Assembly (NCBI GenBank): GCA_020025955.1
Contig: JAHHRF010000030.1
Coordinates: forward strand, 1-21,945
Source: Sutterella sp.
GTDB taxonomy: Bacteria > Pseudomonadota > Gammaproteobacteria > Burkholderiales > Burkholderiaceae_F
Direction of reading: 5' to 3'
Length of the DNA: 21,945 bases
Part shown: positions 1-7,127 of the stretch, one piece after another
Numbering within the stretch: position 1 is the first letter of the stretch
Layout: each line of letters opens with the position of its first letter
Notes under the pieces: generated by a model
What the model was told of the DNA's origin: nothing
The model's input: only the letters and a program-made list of their open reading frames with translations
Databases searched by the model: none
Made by a program: the position numbers and the translations under genes

Positions 1-1088
1 GGCATGATGTTCGTGACCACGGCCAAGTCGACAAGCGTATTAAATTGCTTGTAGAGCGACGGCGAAATCGTCATTAAGCTCATCAGGCTTTGAATCGTCA
101 CAATGGTGAGCATCCCGAGAATGGGAGCATTGTCTTTCGTGACTTTCGAGAAAAGACGCGGGAAGTACCCGTCGTCAGCGGACGACTTAAAGACGTTGGC
201 GATCGTAAACTGCCAGGAAATCAAAGAGCCGGAGCACGAGCACACCATCATAAACATCACCACTTTCCCGATGGTGTCGTTGAAGATCGTGGAAAAGACC
301 AAGCCAAAGGGTGCGGTGGACTTAACTAAATCGGCGTTCCCGACAATCCCCGCTGCAACGTTCGTGGACAAAATGTAAATCACCGCCACCCCAATCGTGG
401 CACCCATCACGGCTTTAGGAACGTTCTTTTCGGGGTTATCCACGGAATCAGCATTGGCGCACGCGGACTCCAGCCCCAAAAACGCCCACAAGGTCATGGA
501 AATGGAGGCGCTTACCGCATCCCACGTTGGGATATGGTTGGGGTTCCAGCTTTCCATATAAAGCGTGCCCGAGAACCAGTACCAGCCAAAGAGGGATAAA
601 AAGCCAATGGGAAGGATCACGCCCCAGGCGGTGATGCTAGAAATCGCCCCGGTAATGCTGGCGCCCTTAAAGTTCAAAACGGTGCAAAGCCACAAGACCC
701 CAATCGTTGCCAAGCACGTTTCCACGGGATTTAAATGAATCCCAAAGAGTGCGACCCCATAGCCCACGGCAGAGATCGCAATCGCGATATTGGCAATGAG
801 TAACGACACGCAATAGGTGTAGTTAGCCATGAAGCTCCCGGACTTCCCGAACGCGTATTCGGCGTAACCGCCCATCCCAGCGCGGTTTCTTGAGAGCATC
901 CCACACTTGGCAAAAGCGTACGCCAAGGCCGTTGAGCCCGTGGCCGTTACCAACCACGACACAATGGAAAAGGTACCGACTTCGGCGAGCTTCGTGGGGA
1001 GCATGATAATCCCCGAGCCCATCATGTTGAGCGCGGTTAAAAGCGTTAACTGCGCCACGCTCATTTTGCTATTATTTTTGGTAGACAT
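1..1088 (-). CDS. potE: Putrescine-ornithine antiporter PotE (partial, C-terminus beyond window)
   Basis: Inner-membrane APC-superfamily antiporter that exchanges cytoplasmic putrescine for external ornithine, pairing with SpeF in acid resistance and polyamine supply. The first 362 residues are present (E. coli PotE has about 439); the reading frame is open at the left edge. The N-terminus carries the typical APC segment NMMGSGIIMLPTKLAEVG at residues 21-38, followed by many hydrophobic membrane segments. W201 and E207 (in TLWAFLGLESACAN) and W292 (in SWQFTIANVFKSS) fall at the same numbers as the residues reported for putrescine recognition in E. coli PotE. The ATG at 1088 was chosen because GAGGT lies about five bases upstream and the protein then starts like PotE. 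It lies 85 bases downstream of speF on the same strand, so one operon in the enterobacterial gene order. Assignment is secure from near-continuous similarity to E. coli PotE recalled from memory. Confidence 0.95.
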   Translation of the reverse strand, partial: MSTKNNSKMSVAQLTLLTALNMMGSGIIMLPTKLAEVGTFSIVSWLVTATGSTALAYAFAKCGMLSRNRAGMGGYAEYAFGKSGSFMANYTYCVSLLIANIAIAISAVGYGVALFGIHLNPVETCLATIGVLWLCTVLNFKGASITGAISSITAWGVILPIGFLSLFGWYWFSGTLYMESWNPNHIPTWDAVSASISMTLWAFLGLESACANADSVDNPEKNVPKAVMGATIGVAVIYILSTNVAAGIVGNADLVKSTAPFGLVFSTIFNDTIGKVVMFMMVCSCSGSLISWQFTIANVFKSSADDGYFPRLFSKVTKDNAPILGMLTIVTIQSLMSLMTISPSLYKQFNTLVDLAVVTNIM

Positions 1089-1107
1089 ACATACCTCGTT
1101 TGTCGGA

Positions 1108-1164
1108 ATCACGGGCCCGAGGGGTGAGAGGCGGCAACCTTTTCAAACCCTTCGGACTCGTGAT
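1108..1164 (-). promoter_or_regulatory. Intercistronic stem-loop between speF and potE
   Basis: ATCACG (1108-1113) pairs with CGTGAT (1159-1164). Inside, CCGAGGGGT (1117-1125) pairs with ACCCTTCGG (1147-1155), 9 bp with one G-T pair. In the speF-potE transcript it is not followed by a U tract, so it is not a good terminator there. It could set relative mRNA stability or potE translation. On the plus strand the stem is followed by seven T residues, but no plus-strand gene ends here. Confidence 0.45.
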
Positions 1165-1173
1165 TTTTTTCGT

Positions 1174-3357
1174 TTATTGGGTTAAGAGGGCAGCACGCTC
1201 ATGGGTTAACACATTCCCATAGGCGCGTTTCCGACCGTCTGCATCCGTTTGGATGTAAACGCCTTGAAGTTCTGGCGAAAACCCAGGGAAGCGGTTAATC
1301 CCCTCTTCGAGCGCCAAGAAGTATTGCAAAACGGCATCCCCCCAGACTTCGCCCGGCACCACGCAAAGGACCCCAGGCGGATAGGGAAGCGCCCCTTCTG
1401 CGGCAATGCGACCGGCTGCCTTTTCCAAGGGCACTAACTCCACGTTCCCGCGAATAAACTCAAAGTGTGCCACTTGGGGCTCCACCGCACGCACCGGGAA
1501 ATGCGCCTTTCTAAACATTTCCTTTTGAAGTTGCTTCACGTTTAAGGCCTTATAGAAGTCGTGCATTTCTTGGCAAAGTTGTCGGATGGTGTAGCCGCGA
1601 TAGCGTTCTTCATTGGCCTGATAAATGGCGGGCAGCACGTCCGACAAAGGAAGGTCCCCATCAACCGCCGCCTCAAAGCGGGCAATTTGCGAAATCAAAT
1701 GATCCATCTTGGCGGTATCTTCCGCGGGCGTCATTAAGAAAAGAATCGAATTCAAGTCGCACTTTTCTGGCACCACCCCGTTTTCACGCAAGAAGTTCGC
1801 CAAAATCGTCGCGGGGATCCCAAACTCATCATACTGACCCGTTTGGGTGTTGATCCCAGGCGTTGTGAGCAAGAACTTGCACGGATCCACAAAGTATTGG
1901 GACGCCCCATAACCTTCAAAATTGTGCCAGCTGGCATTGGGTTCAAACGCGAAGAATTTCAGGGTCTTTGAAATCGTCTCGGTGTCAAAACTCTCCCACG
2001 GTTTACCGTCGACCATCGTCGGGATAAAGGGACGGATATGGTGGCACGTGGACAAAAGGGTTTTACGCGCTTCAATCCCCACACGCACACAGTCGTCCCA
2101 GAGACGGCGCCCCGCTTCCCCCTCATGCATCTTGGCGTTGACGTCTAAGGCTGCAAAAAGCGCATAGAAAGGCGACGTCGACGCATGCATCATAAAGGCG
2201 TTATTCAAGCGCTTATGCGGGCAATAGCGTTTTTGCCCCTTAATGTGGCGGTCTTTTTTGTGAATTTGCGAAGTTTGCGAGAAACCCGCTTGCTGCTTAT
2301 GCACGGACTGCGTCACGAAGATCCCGGGGTCGTCGGGCCCAAGTTCTAGCAACAACGGGGAACAATCCTTCATCATCGGGATGAACTGTTCATAGCCCAC
2401 CCAAGCCGAATCAAAGAGGATGTAGTCGCACAGGTGACCGATGCGATCCACCACTTGGCGGGCGTTATAAATCGTGCCGTCATAGGTCCCCAACTGAATC
2501 ACCGCTAAGCGGAAGGGACGAGGTTCTTGGGCGCGCTTGGCGTCCACTTCTGCGATAAGGTCGCGTAAATAGGCTTCTTCAAAACAATGATCGTCAATCC
2601 CGCCAATAAAGCCGTAGCCATTTCGAGCCGTTTCCAAGTAAATGGGCGTGGCGCCCGCTTGGAGAAGTGCCCCATGGTGGTTCGACTTATGGTTATTGCG
2701 GTCAAAAAGGACCAAGTCGCCGGGCGCCAATAAAGCGTTTAACACCACCTTGTTCGAGGCAGACGTCCCGTTTAAGACGAAATACGTTTTGTCCGCGTTA
2801 TAAATGCGAGCGGCTTCTTGCTGCGCAGCGCACGGTGCCCCTTCATGGATAAGTAAATCCCCCATCGAGACGTCGGCATTACAAAGGTCAGCGCGGAAGA
2901 TGTTTTCCCCAAAGAAGTCCGCAAAGGCACGACCCGTCGGGTGACGACGGAAAAAGGCACCCCCTTGGTGACCGGGACAGTCAAACTGGGCGTTCCCTTG
3001 ATTGACGTAACCTTCCAACGACCCAAAGAAGGGGGGCAACAACCCCGCTTCATACTTTTTCGCCGCCGCTTCAATCTGACGGCCATAGAGCCCTTTATCA
3101 GACACTTTGTCGTCAATGACGGAGACCACCTCACGAAGCAGGCTTTCGGGCAAGTGCTTCAAATCGTTTTTCACGATCACAGGGATCCCAAAGTGCGTGG
3201 CCTTAACGCGCTCAAGGCGCCCATCCAACGCTTCCGTTGCGGTCATCACCACGGCAGCCACTTGGGTTAAGTCCGCCGTATCCAAATCCACCACCGGTCG
3301 ATCCACCGTAAAGTTGTCAGCGGTTGACGGTGTCGCAGCAATACTGAGTCGAGTCAT
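1174..3357 (-). CDS. speF: Inducible ornithine decarboxylase SpeF
   Basis: Cytoplasmic PLP-dependent (fold type I, Orn/Lys/Arg decarboxylase family) enzyme converting ornithine to putrescine and CO2 with consumption of a proton. At 727 aa it is full length (E. coli SpeF about 732). Order: N-terminal CheY-like wing domain (about 1-107), PLP-binding domain (about 108-420) and C-terminal domain. Visible active-site elements are FDCPGHQGG (125-133), H223 in DRNNHKSNHHG, D316 in ILFDSAWVG, and the Schiff-base lysine K354 in QSVHKQQAGFSQTSQIHKK. The match to E. coli SpeF is nearly continuous, including EGALPYPPGVLCVVPGE near the C-terminus, which argues against lysine or arginine decarboxylase. AGGAG six bases before the ATG at 3357 fixes the start. 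It is first in the speF-potE operon and is preceded by a SpeFL-like leader peptide and structured leader RNA, so ornithine induction is likely. Confidence 0.96.
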   Translation of the reverse strand: MTRLSIAATPSTADNFTVDRPVVDLDTADLTQVAAVVMTATEALDGRLERVKATHFGIPVIVKNDLKHLPESLLREVVSVIDDKVSDKGLYGRQIEAAAKKYEAGLLPPFFGSLEGYVNQGNAQFDCPGHQGGAFFRRHPTGRAFADFFGENIFRADLCNADVSMGDLLIHEGAPCAAQQEAARIYNADKTYFVLNGTSASNKVVLNALLAPGDLVLFDRNNHKSNHHGALLQAGATPIYLETARNGYGFIGGIDDHCFEEAYLRDLIAEVDAKRAQEPRPFRLAVIQLGTYDGTIYNARQVVDRIGHLCDYILFDSAWVGYEQFIPMMKDCSPLLLELGPDDPGIFVTQSVHKQQAGFSQTSQIHKKDRHIKGQKRYCPHKRLNNAFMMHASTSPFYALFAALDVNAKMHEGEAGRRLWDDCVRVGIEARKTLLSTCHHIRPFIPTMVDGKPWESFDTETISKTLKFFAFEPNASWHNFEGYGASQYFVDPCKFLLTTPGINTQTGQYDEFGIPATILANFLRENGVVPEKCDLNSILFLMTPAEDTAKMDHLISQIARFEAAVDGDLPLSDVLPAIYQANEERYRGYTIRQLCQEMHDFYKALNVKQLQKEMFRKAHFPVRAVEPQVAHFEFIRGNVELVPLEKAAGRIAAEGALPYPPGVLCVVPGEVWGDAVLQYFLALEEGINRFPGFSPELQGVYIQTDADGRKRAYGNVLTHERAALLTQ

Positions 3358-3632
3358 AAAGCTCCTACCTTAAGTAAAGCATCCAAAAGTGAAGGGTGCA
3401 CACGAGGGCGGAGCGCCACACTAAGCGTGCGCCCTTAACCTTGGATAACGAGAAAGGATGACTGGAGATAAGGAGTCGGAAACGGCGGACTCTACAAACA
3501 AAGAGAGTCCGAAACGAAACCTGTGAGTCCCCTACTCTCAAGCCATCAAGGAAGTGTGAGAGACGTCTCCCACACGGCTTGGGGTCGGGATGAGCGAGCG
3601 ACTCACGAGGGAAACCCCATGAGTGCTTGACG
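3358..3632 (-). promoter_or_regulatory. speF leader RNA between speFL-like ORF and speF, with hairpins and a rut-like tract
   Basis: About 280 bases separate the leader ORF stop from the speF start. Read on the minus strand, 3443-3482 is pyrimidine-rich with 15 C and only 3 G in 40 bases, the composition expected of a Rho loading site; CCCGACCCCAAGCC near 3590 is also C-rich. Two stems lie between them: GTGTG/CACAC with an inner GAGA/TCTC (3554-3575), and GGACTCT/AGAGTCC (3487-3493 with 3504-3510, 10-base loop). No intrinsic terminator with a U tract was seen here. Functional reading is by analogy with the E. coli speF leader, where Rho-dependent termination is relieved by ribosome arrest on speFL. 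Confidence 0.55.
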
Positions 3633-3650
3633 CCACATTAGAGAATGTGG
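3633..3650 (-). promoter_or_regulatory. Hairpin spanning the stop codon of the SpeFL-like leader ORF
   Basis: On the transcript CCACATT and AATGTGG form a perfect 7-bp stem with the 4-base loop CTCT. The TAA stop (3638-3640) lies inside the structure, so a ribosome paused at the end of the leader peptide would hold this hairpin open, and a ribosome that terminates would let it form. The base pairing is seen directly; the regulatory role is inferred. Confidence 0.55.
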
Positions 3651-3739
3651 GCGGTGAAGAGGGCGTGGCAAAAGCAAGAACGCTTTGCGAAACACATGAT
3701 GTGTCGAGGACGTCGTAAGCCGATGTTATAGATGTTCAT
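3638..3739 (-). CDS. speFL: SpeFL-like ornithine-sensing leader (arrest) peptide, 33 aa
   Basis: Short ORF missed by length-limited gene calling. It starts at ATG 3739 with AGGGAG eight bases upstream and ends at TAA 3638-3640. The peptide begins MNIYNIGLRRPRHIMCFAKR and ends SCFCHALFTAHIL. Residues 9-23, RRPRHIMCFAKRSCF, align with RRTTHIMKFAHRNSF of E. coli SpeFL (9 of 15 identical, recalled from memory). With no gap, the following F and A of the SpeFL tail (FxxxxFxA) also match; two extra residues precede the stop. In E. coli, SpeFL captures ornithine while still in the ribosome, stalls it at the stop codon and so prevents Rho termination before speF. Position (same strand, 280 bases before speF, which is followed by potE) and length match exactly. 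Homology and the same mechanism are inferred; a chance match of this pattern at this place is unlikely. Confidence 0.88.
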   Translation of the reverse strand: MNIYNIGLRRPRHIMCFAKRSCFCHALFTAHIL

Positions 3740-3772
3740 GGTGAAATCTCCCTAGCTCTGAGGGTGATCGGA

Positions 3773-3792
3773 GTCCGAGACCAAACTCGGAC
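3773..3792 (-). promoter_or_regulatory. Hairpin in the 5' leader just upstream of the SpeFL-like ORF
   Basis: GTCCGAG (3773-3779) and CTCGGAC (3786-3792) form a perfect 7-bp stem with a 6-base loop. It lies about 33 bases before the leader ORF start, so if transcription begins further upstream it sits in the 5' untranslated region. The same GAGTCC/GGACTC word recurs in the leader downstream, so alternative pairing is possible. Confidence 0.4.
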
Positions 3793-4204
3793 GTGCTCAC
3801 AATCTAACACAAAAAATCACGAAACCCTAGCGCTTTAGAAAGAGAACCCGTGAGGGACGTAAAGGGAGAAGTGCTATCGATTCCTGACAAAGTCGACCAT
3901 GCGTTTTAAGTGACGACGAGTAGAGGAAAGCCCGCTCGTGCGCGGTGTTTCTTGGGGTCATTCGTTTTTGGTTAAAGACGAAAAAACGCAAAAGTTTTAA
4001 GGTGTCTAAGAAGACTGTCGCCGTTTGACGAAATAAAGGAGTTGACCGTTAGGGCGTTAAAGCCTTCTCCCCTCCTTGGTTTTCGTTAACGACGCGAAAA
4101 AGAAGGACATCCTCACGACGTCGGGCGTGATGGCACTCACGTCCAAAATCGAAAGGTTTCGTGATTAGGGTAAATGCTAGGAGGTGAATCTGAGACGGGG
4201 GCAA
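3793..4204. other. Non-coding stretch holding the likely speF operon promoter
   Basis: No convincing gene on either strand. The speF operon promoter should lie here, on the minus strand. The best candidate I can see is TTTACG with TCTAAA about 18 bases downstream, roughly 3832-3862, which is weak. A 12-bp word occurs in opposite orientation at 3815-3826 (AATCACGAAACC) and 4155-4166 (GGTTTCGTGATT). Short ATG-initiated frames on the minus strand, such as one starting at 3961, lack ribosome binding sites. Confidence 0.5.
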
Positions 4205-4240
4205 CAAAAAAGGCCTCTTACCCAAAGGGGTAAGAAGCCT
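4205..4240 (-). terminator. Intrinsic terminator of the BetT gene
   Basis: AGGCCTCTTACCC (4211-4223) and GGGTAAGAAGCCT (4228-4240) form a long stem with a 4-base loop. On the minus strand the stem is followed by six T residues (4205-4210). It sits about 25 bases after the transporter stop codon. Confidence 0.9.
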
Positions 4241-4263
4241 TCTTCAGTCACCGGTGCACAACC

Positions 4264-6261
4264 TTAGAGGTCACGCGGGGTGTTCACTAAACGCAAGAAC
4301 GTCAGATGCTTTTCGTACTGGTCCAAGGCGTCATGGATGATCTGCTCAGCCGACCAACCCATCACGTCGTAATCCTGACCGCCTTCACGAAGGAAGACTT
4401 CAGCACGAACGTACTCGGTGTTTTGATCCCCTTCGTCTTCGTTTTCATCATCGATTTCGTACTCGGTGTGGCCGTAGCCCTTTAAGCGTACGTCATAGAT
4501 GAAGTCGGTGACATCAGGGAAACTCACCTTCAAGCGCACCGTTTCGCCCTTACGGGTAAAGGTGGCATCTAACCCCTCTTCCACAAAGGCTTGGGTGAGC
4601 TTCTTTAACGCTGGTTCAATGGTTTCGTTTAAGAACGCCAACACCTGAGCGTGTTCCGGATAGTGCACGATGGTCTTCAAACGCTTTTCCCAAGCGGCAC
4701 CCGAGCGATAAAGCGCGGGAGCAACGTTCGTGACCGTCTGGCTTTGACGCTTAAAGTCGTCCACCTGAAGGGCCTTTAAAAGCCCATAGAGCGCAATCAA
4801 GAGCACTACAGCGAAGGGCAGCGCCGTCACCAAGGTTAAGGTCTGTAAGGCCTTTAAGCCGCCCGCGTAAAGGAGCACTAAAGCGCAAAGGCCCGATAAC
4901 GAGCTCCAGAACACACGCTGCATGATGGGGGTCTTCTTGGAGCCGCCCGACGCTAAGGTATCGGCCACGAAGGCGCCCGAGTCAGCGGACGTGACAAAGA
5001 AGATAATCACCATCACCATCCCGATAAAGCTCAGGACTTGGGTCAAGGGGAAGGCTTCAAAAAATTTAAAGATCGCCACCGACACGTCGGCTTGAATCGT
5101 ATCCGCTAAGGCTTGGTTGCCATTGGCAATCAAATCAATGGCGGAATTCCCAAAGGCGGTCATCCAAAGAAGCGTAAAGCCCGTGGGCACTAACAAGACG
5201 CCCATGATGAATTCACGAATGGTACGCCCACGACTAATGCGAGCGATAAACATCCCCACGAAGGGCGACCAGGAGATCCACCAAGCCCAGTAGAGAAGCG
5301 TCCAACCGCCTAACCAACCTTCGTTCTTGGGCTGGTAAGCGTAGAGGTTAAAGGTCTTCGAGACGAGGCCCGAAATGTACATCCCGGTGTTTTCAACGAA
5401 GTGCTTTAAGAGTTCAGCCGTGGGACCAAGACCCAACACCAAGAGAAGGAGAATAATCGCAGCCCAGAGGTTGGTCTGGGACAAAATCTTAATGCCCTTA
5501 TCTAAACCCGTTGCAACCGAGAGGGACGCCACGGCGGTAATGATGGCCACCAACGCCGCCTGATAGACGGGCGTCATCGGAACGCCAAAGAGGTAATTTA
5601 AACCCGCGTTAATCTGGGTCACGCCAAAGCCTAAGCTCGTGGCCACGCCAAACACCGTCCCGATAATCGCAAAGACGTCCACGGCGTTCCCAAGGTTGCC
5701 GTAAATGCGTTCACGGATGATGGGGAAAAGCGCCGAGCGAAGCGTGAGCGGCAAGCCATGGCGGTAGCCAAAGTAAGCGAGCATCAGCCCCACTGACGCG
5801 TAAATGGCCCACGCGTGCAACCCCCAGTGGAAGAACGTGATTTCCATGGCTTGGCGAGCCGCCTGCATCGTGCCCGGTTCCCCGGTGGGGGGCGACAGAT
5901 AATGCATGACGGGTTCAGCCACGCCGAAGAACATGATCCCAATGCCCATCCCCGTGGAAAAGAGCATGGCAAACCACGTCACCATGTCGTATTCAGGTTT
6001 GGCATGGTCAGGGCCCAAACGAATGGCCCCGAAGCGAGAAAAGCCCAAATAGACCATCCCCACCAAAATGATGGCGACGGACAAAATGTAGAACCACGAC
6101 AAGTCGCGGTTAATGACGACTTGCATGCCGTCAAAGGCCGACTGAACGGCCGTAGGAAAGAGCGCGGAGGCGGCAACGATCAGCACAATCAAAATGCTGG
6201 CCGGCCAAAACACCTTCGGATGAATGCGCCACTTGCCCAATTGTTGGGTGTGTTTAGGCAT
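4264..6261 (-). CDS. betT: BCCT-family choline/betaine transporter, BetT-like
   Basis: Inner-membrane secondary transporter of the betaine-choline-carnitine family, most likely importing choline or a related quaternary amine for osmoprotection. It has 665 aa: about twelve membrane segments (roughly 15-500) and a long soluble C-terminal extension (about 510-665). That extension is typical of BetT (E. coli about 677 aa) rather than of short BCCT proteins. Family signatures seen are the glycine-rich TGMGIGIMFFGVAEP (103-117) and WAWWISWSPFVGMFIARISR (325-344), the tryptophan-rich substrate region. The C-terminal ALDQYEKHLTFLRL resembles the end of E. coli BetT. AAGGA seven bases before the ATG at 6261 supports the start. 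It is single, with its own terminator; no betA, betB or betI lies alongside, so the imported solute may be used as an osmolyte or metabolised elsewhere. Exact substrate is not proven by sequence. Confidence 0.88.
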   Translation of the reverse strand: MPKHTQQLGKWRIHPKVFWPASILIVLIVAASALFPTAVQSAFDGMQVVINRDLSWFYILSVAIILVGMVYLGFSRFGAIRLGPDHAKPEYDMVTWFAMLFSTGMGIGIMFFGVAEPVMHYLSPPTGEPGTMQAARQAMEITFFHWGLHAWAIYASVGLMLAYFGYRHGLPLTLRSALFPIIRERIYGNLGNAVDVFAIIGTVFGVATSLGFGVTQINAGLNYLFGVPMTPVYQAALVAIITAVASLSVATGLDKGIKILSQTNLWAAIILLLLVLGLGPTAELLKHFVENTGMYISGLVSKTFNLYAYQPKNEGWLGGWTLLYWAWWISWSPFVGMFIARISRGRTIREFIMGVLLVPTGFTLLWMTAFGNSAIDLIANGNQALADTIQADVSVAIFKFFEAFPLTQVLSFIGMVMVIIFFVTSADSGAFVADTLASGGSKKTPIMQRVFWSSLSGLCALVLLYAGGLKALQTLTLVTALPFAVVLLIALYGLLKALQVDDFKRQSQTVTNVAPALYRSGAAWEKRLKTIVHYPEHAQVLAFLNETIEPALKKLTQAFVEEGLDATFTRKGETVRLKVSFPDVTDFIYDVRLKGYGHTEYEIDDENEDEGDQNTEYVRAEVFLREGGQDYDVMGWSAEQIIHDALDQYEKHLTFLRLVNTPRDL

Positions 6262-6375
6262 ATAAACGTCCTTTTGAGTGAGTTCAAAGGAGTAAAGCGA
6301 GGCGTGGAAATCAAGACAGACGCCAGGGTGAGCCCTTTTGTAGGCCCCCTAAGAGAGCGGTCATTCGCTGTCATC

Positions 6376-6403
6376 GGTTTAAGGAGAAAGACTCCTCTAA
6401 ACC
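6376..6403 (-). repeat. Stem-loop in the probable BetT 5' leader
   Basis: GGTTTAAGGAG pairs with CTCCT-TAAACC (one bulged C), 11 bp with a 5-base loop. It lies about 115 bases before the BetT start. No U tract follows on either strand, so a leader structure is more likely than a terminator. Confidence 0.4.
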
Positions 6404-6558
6404 CCGAAAAGAAGTCAACGTAATCGAAAAAGACGGCGCTTAAGGTCCCCCTTTACGATTGTTTGAGAATAGAAAAGACCACGCGGCAAAGGCGTGTGCA
6501 CAAAAGTCGGTCAAAACGTTTGCGACACCATTAATCCTCTGCGCCGTGAGAGAAGCCT

Positions 6559-6585
6559 GTTATCTACACATAAGGGGTAGATAGC
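6559..6585. repeat. Inverted repeat GTTATCTAC / GTAGATAGC
   Basis: Nine-base arms (6559-6567 and 6577-6585, one G-T pair) around a 9-base spacer; the inner seven bases TATCTAC/GTAGATA are a perfect match. It could be an operator for a dimeric regulator of the transporter gene or an RNA stem. Regulator unknown. Confidence 0.4.
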
Positions 6586-6693
6586 CTGAAAACCTCAGCT
6601 TTAAGCAGGGGGGAGTTTATCATACTTTTGGGTAAACCCTTGCTACTTCAGGGCATTCGCCTTGAAATTGACTCTCCTAGCGCCTATCCGAAT

Positions 6694-6727
6694 GGATTAA
6701 AGAAAAGGGAAGGCCCCTTTTCTAATC
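6694..6727. repeat. Inverted repeat GATTA-GAAAAGGG / CCCTTTTC-TAATC
   Basis: Arms of 13 bases with a two-base bulge (GAAAAGGG 6702-6709 with CCCTTTTC 6715-6722, and outer GATTA with TAATC). The short loop makes this a stable hairpin on either strand. No T run directly follows. Role unknown. Confidence 0.4.
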
Positions 6728-7051
6728 GACGCCACAAAGCCCCGCTTTTCCCTGAAGAAAATTAAGCCTGAAGGGGAGCGCGTTTTCTTGGTCTTTCTTC
6801 TCGGGGTAAAGTAAATCGCCCAACAGAAACCCGATGTCACCCATTGGGGTTTACAGCGGTCAAATTAGCAAGGACCAAACACAAAATTTTTACTTATCCC
6901 TATCCAAAACTTAGTTCTCCCCCCGTCGATCGACTTATTACCCAAAAGGGTTATATTGGATTATTTGAAAATGTAACTAAATCGATCAGGGGTTTAATTT
7001 TTGTGAACAAAGGATTCAAACGTCGTCTTAAGTGAAGCGACCTCGTTAAAG

Positions 7052-7095
7052 CAAAAAAGAAAAAACGCGCCCTCTTTTCATTAAAGAGAACGCGC
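7052..7095 (-). terminator. Intrinsic terminator of the H-NS-family gene
   Basis: On the minus strand GCGCG-TTCTCTTT pairs with AAAGAGG-CGCGT (stem roughly 7066-7095, one small internal mismatch), followed by a T-rich tail (7052-7065). It begins about 33 bases after the stop codon. Confidence 0.85.
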
Positions 7096-7127
7096 TTTGA
7101 AGGGCGAATAATTCGCGCCAATGGGGC

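Larger units (their letters stand above)
6262..7051. other. Long non-coding region upstream of the BetT gene
   Basis: Almost 800 bases without a convincing gene. It should hold the BetT promoter (minus strand), for which I found no clear -35/-10 pair. The stretch around 6880-7020 is clearly more A+T rich than its surroundings and lies next to an H-NS-family gene. A plus-strand frame at 6844-7035 needs a TTG start and shows no family features. Three stem-loops are listed separately. No RNA gene recognised. Confidence 0.5.

Noticed and set aside
1174..3357. Lysine or arginine decarboxylase (CadA, AdiA) as the identity of the decarboxylase
   Set aside because: The sequence follows SpeF almost continuously, and the next gene is PotE rather than CadB or AdiC; the leader peptide is also of SpeFL type.
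3826..3961. Minus-strand 44-codon ATG frame upstream of the SpeFL-like ORF
   Set aside because: No ribosome binding site and no similarity; composition looks random. It may not even be transcribed.
4205..4240. Terminator hairpin as the end of a plus-strand small RNA
   Set aside because: The T run is only on the minus-strand side, directly after the BetT gene; on the plus strand no T run follows.
5815..6423. Plus-strand frame of 202 codons over the BetT gene start
   Set aside because: Lies antisense to a secure transporter gene, is rich in His, Arg, Gly and Pro as shadow frames are, and shows no domain.
6844..7035. Plus-strand 63-codon frame in the BetT upstream region
   Set aside because: Needs a TTG start, has no ribosome binding site, and lies in A+T-rich intergenic DNA ending close to the H-NS gene terminator.
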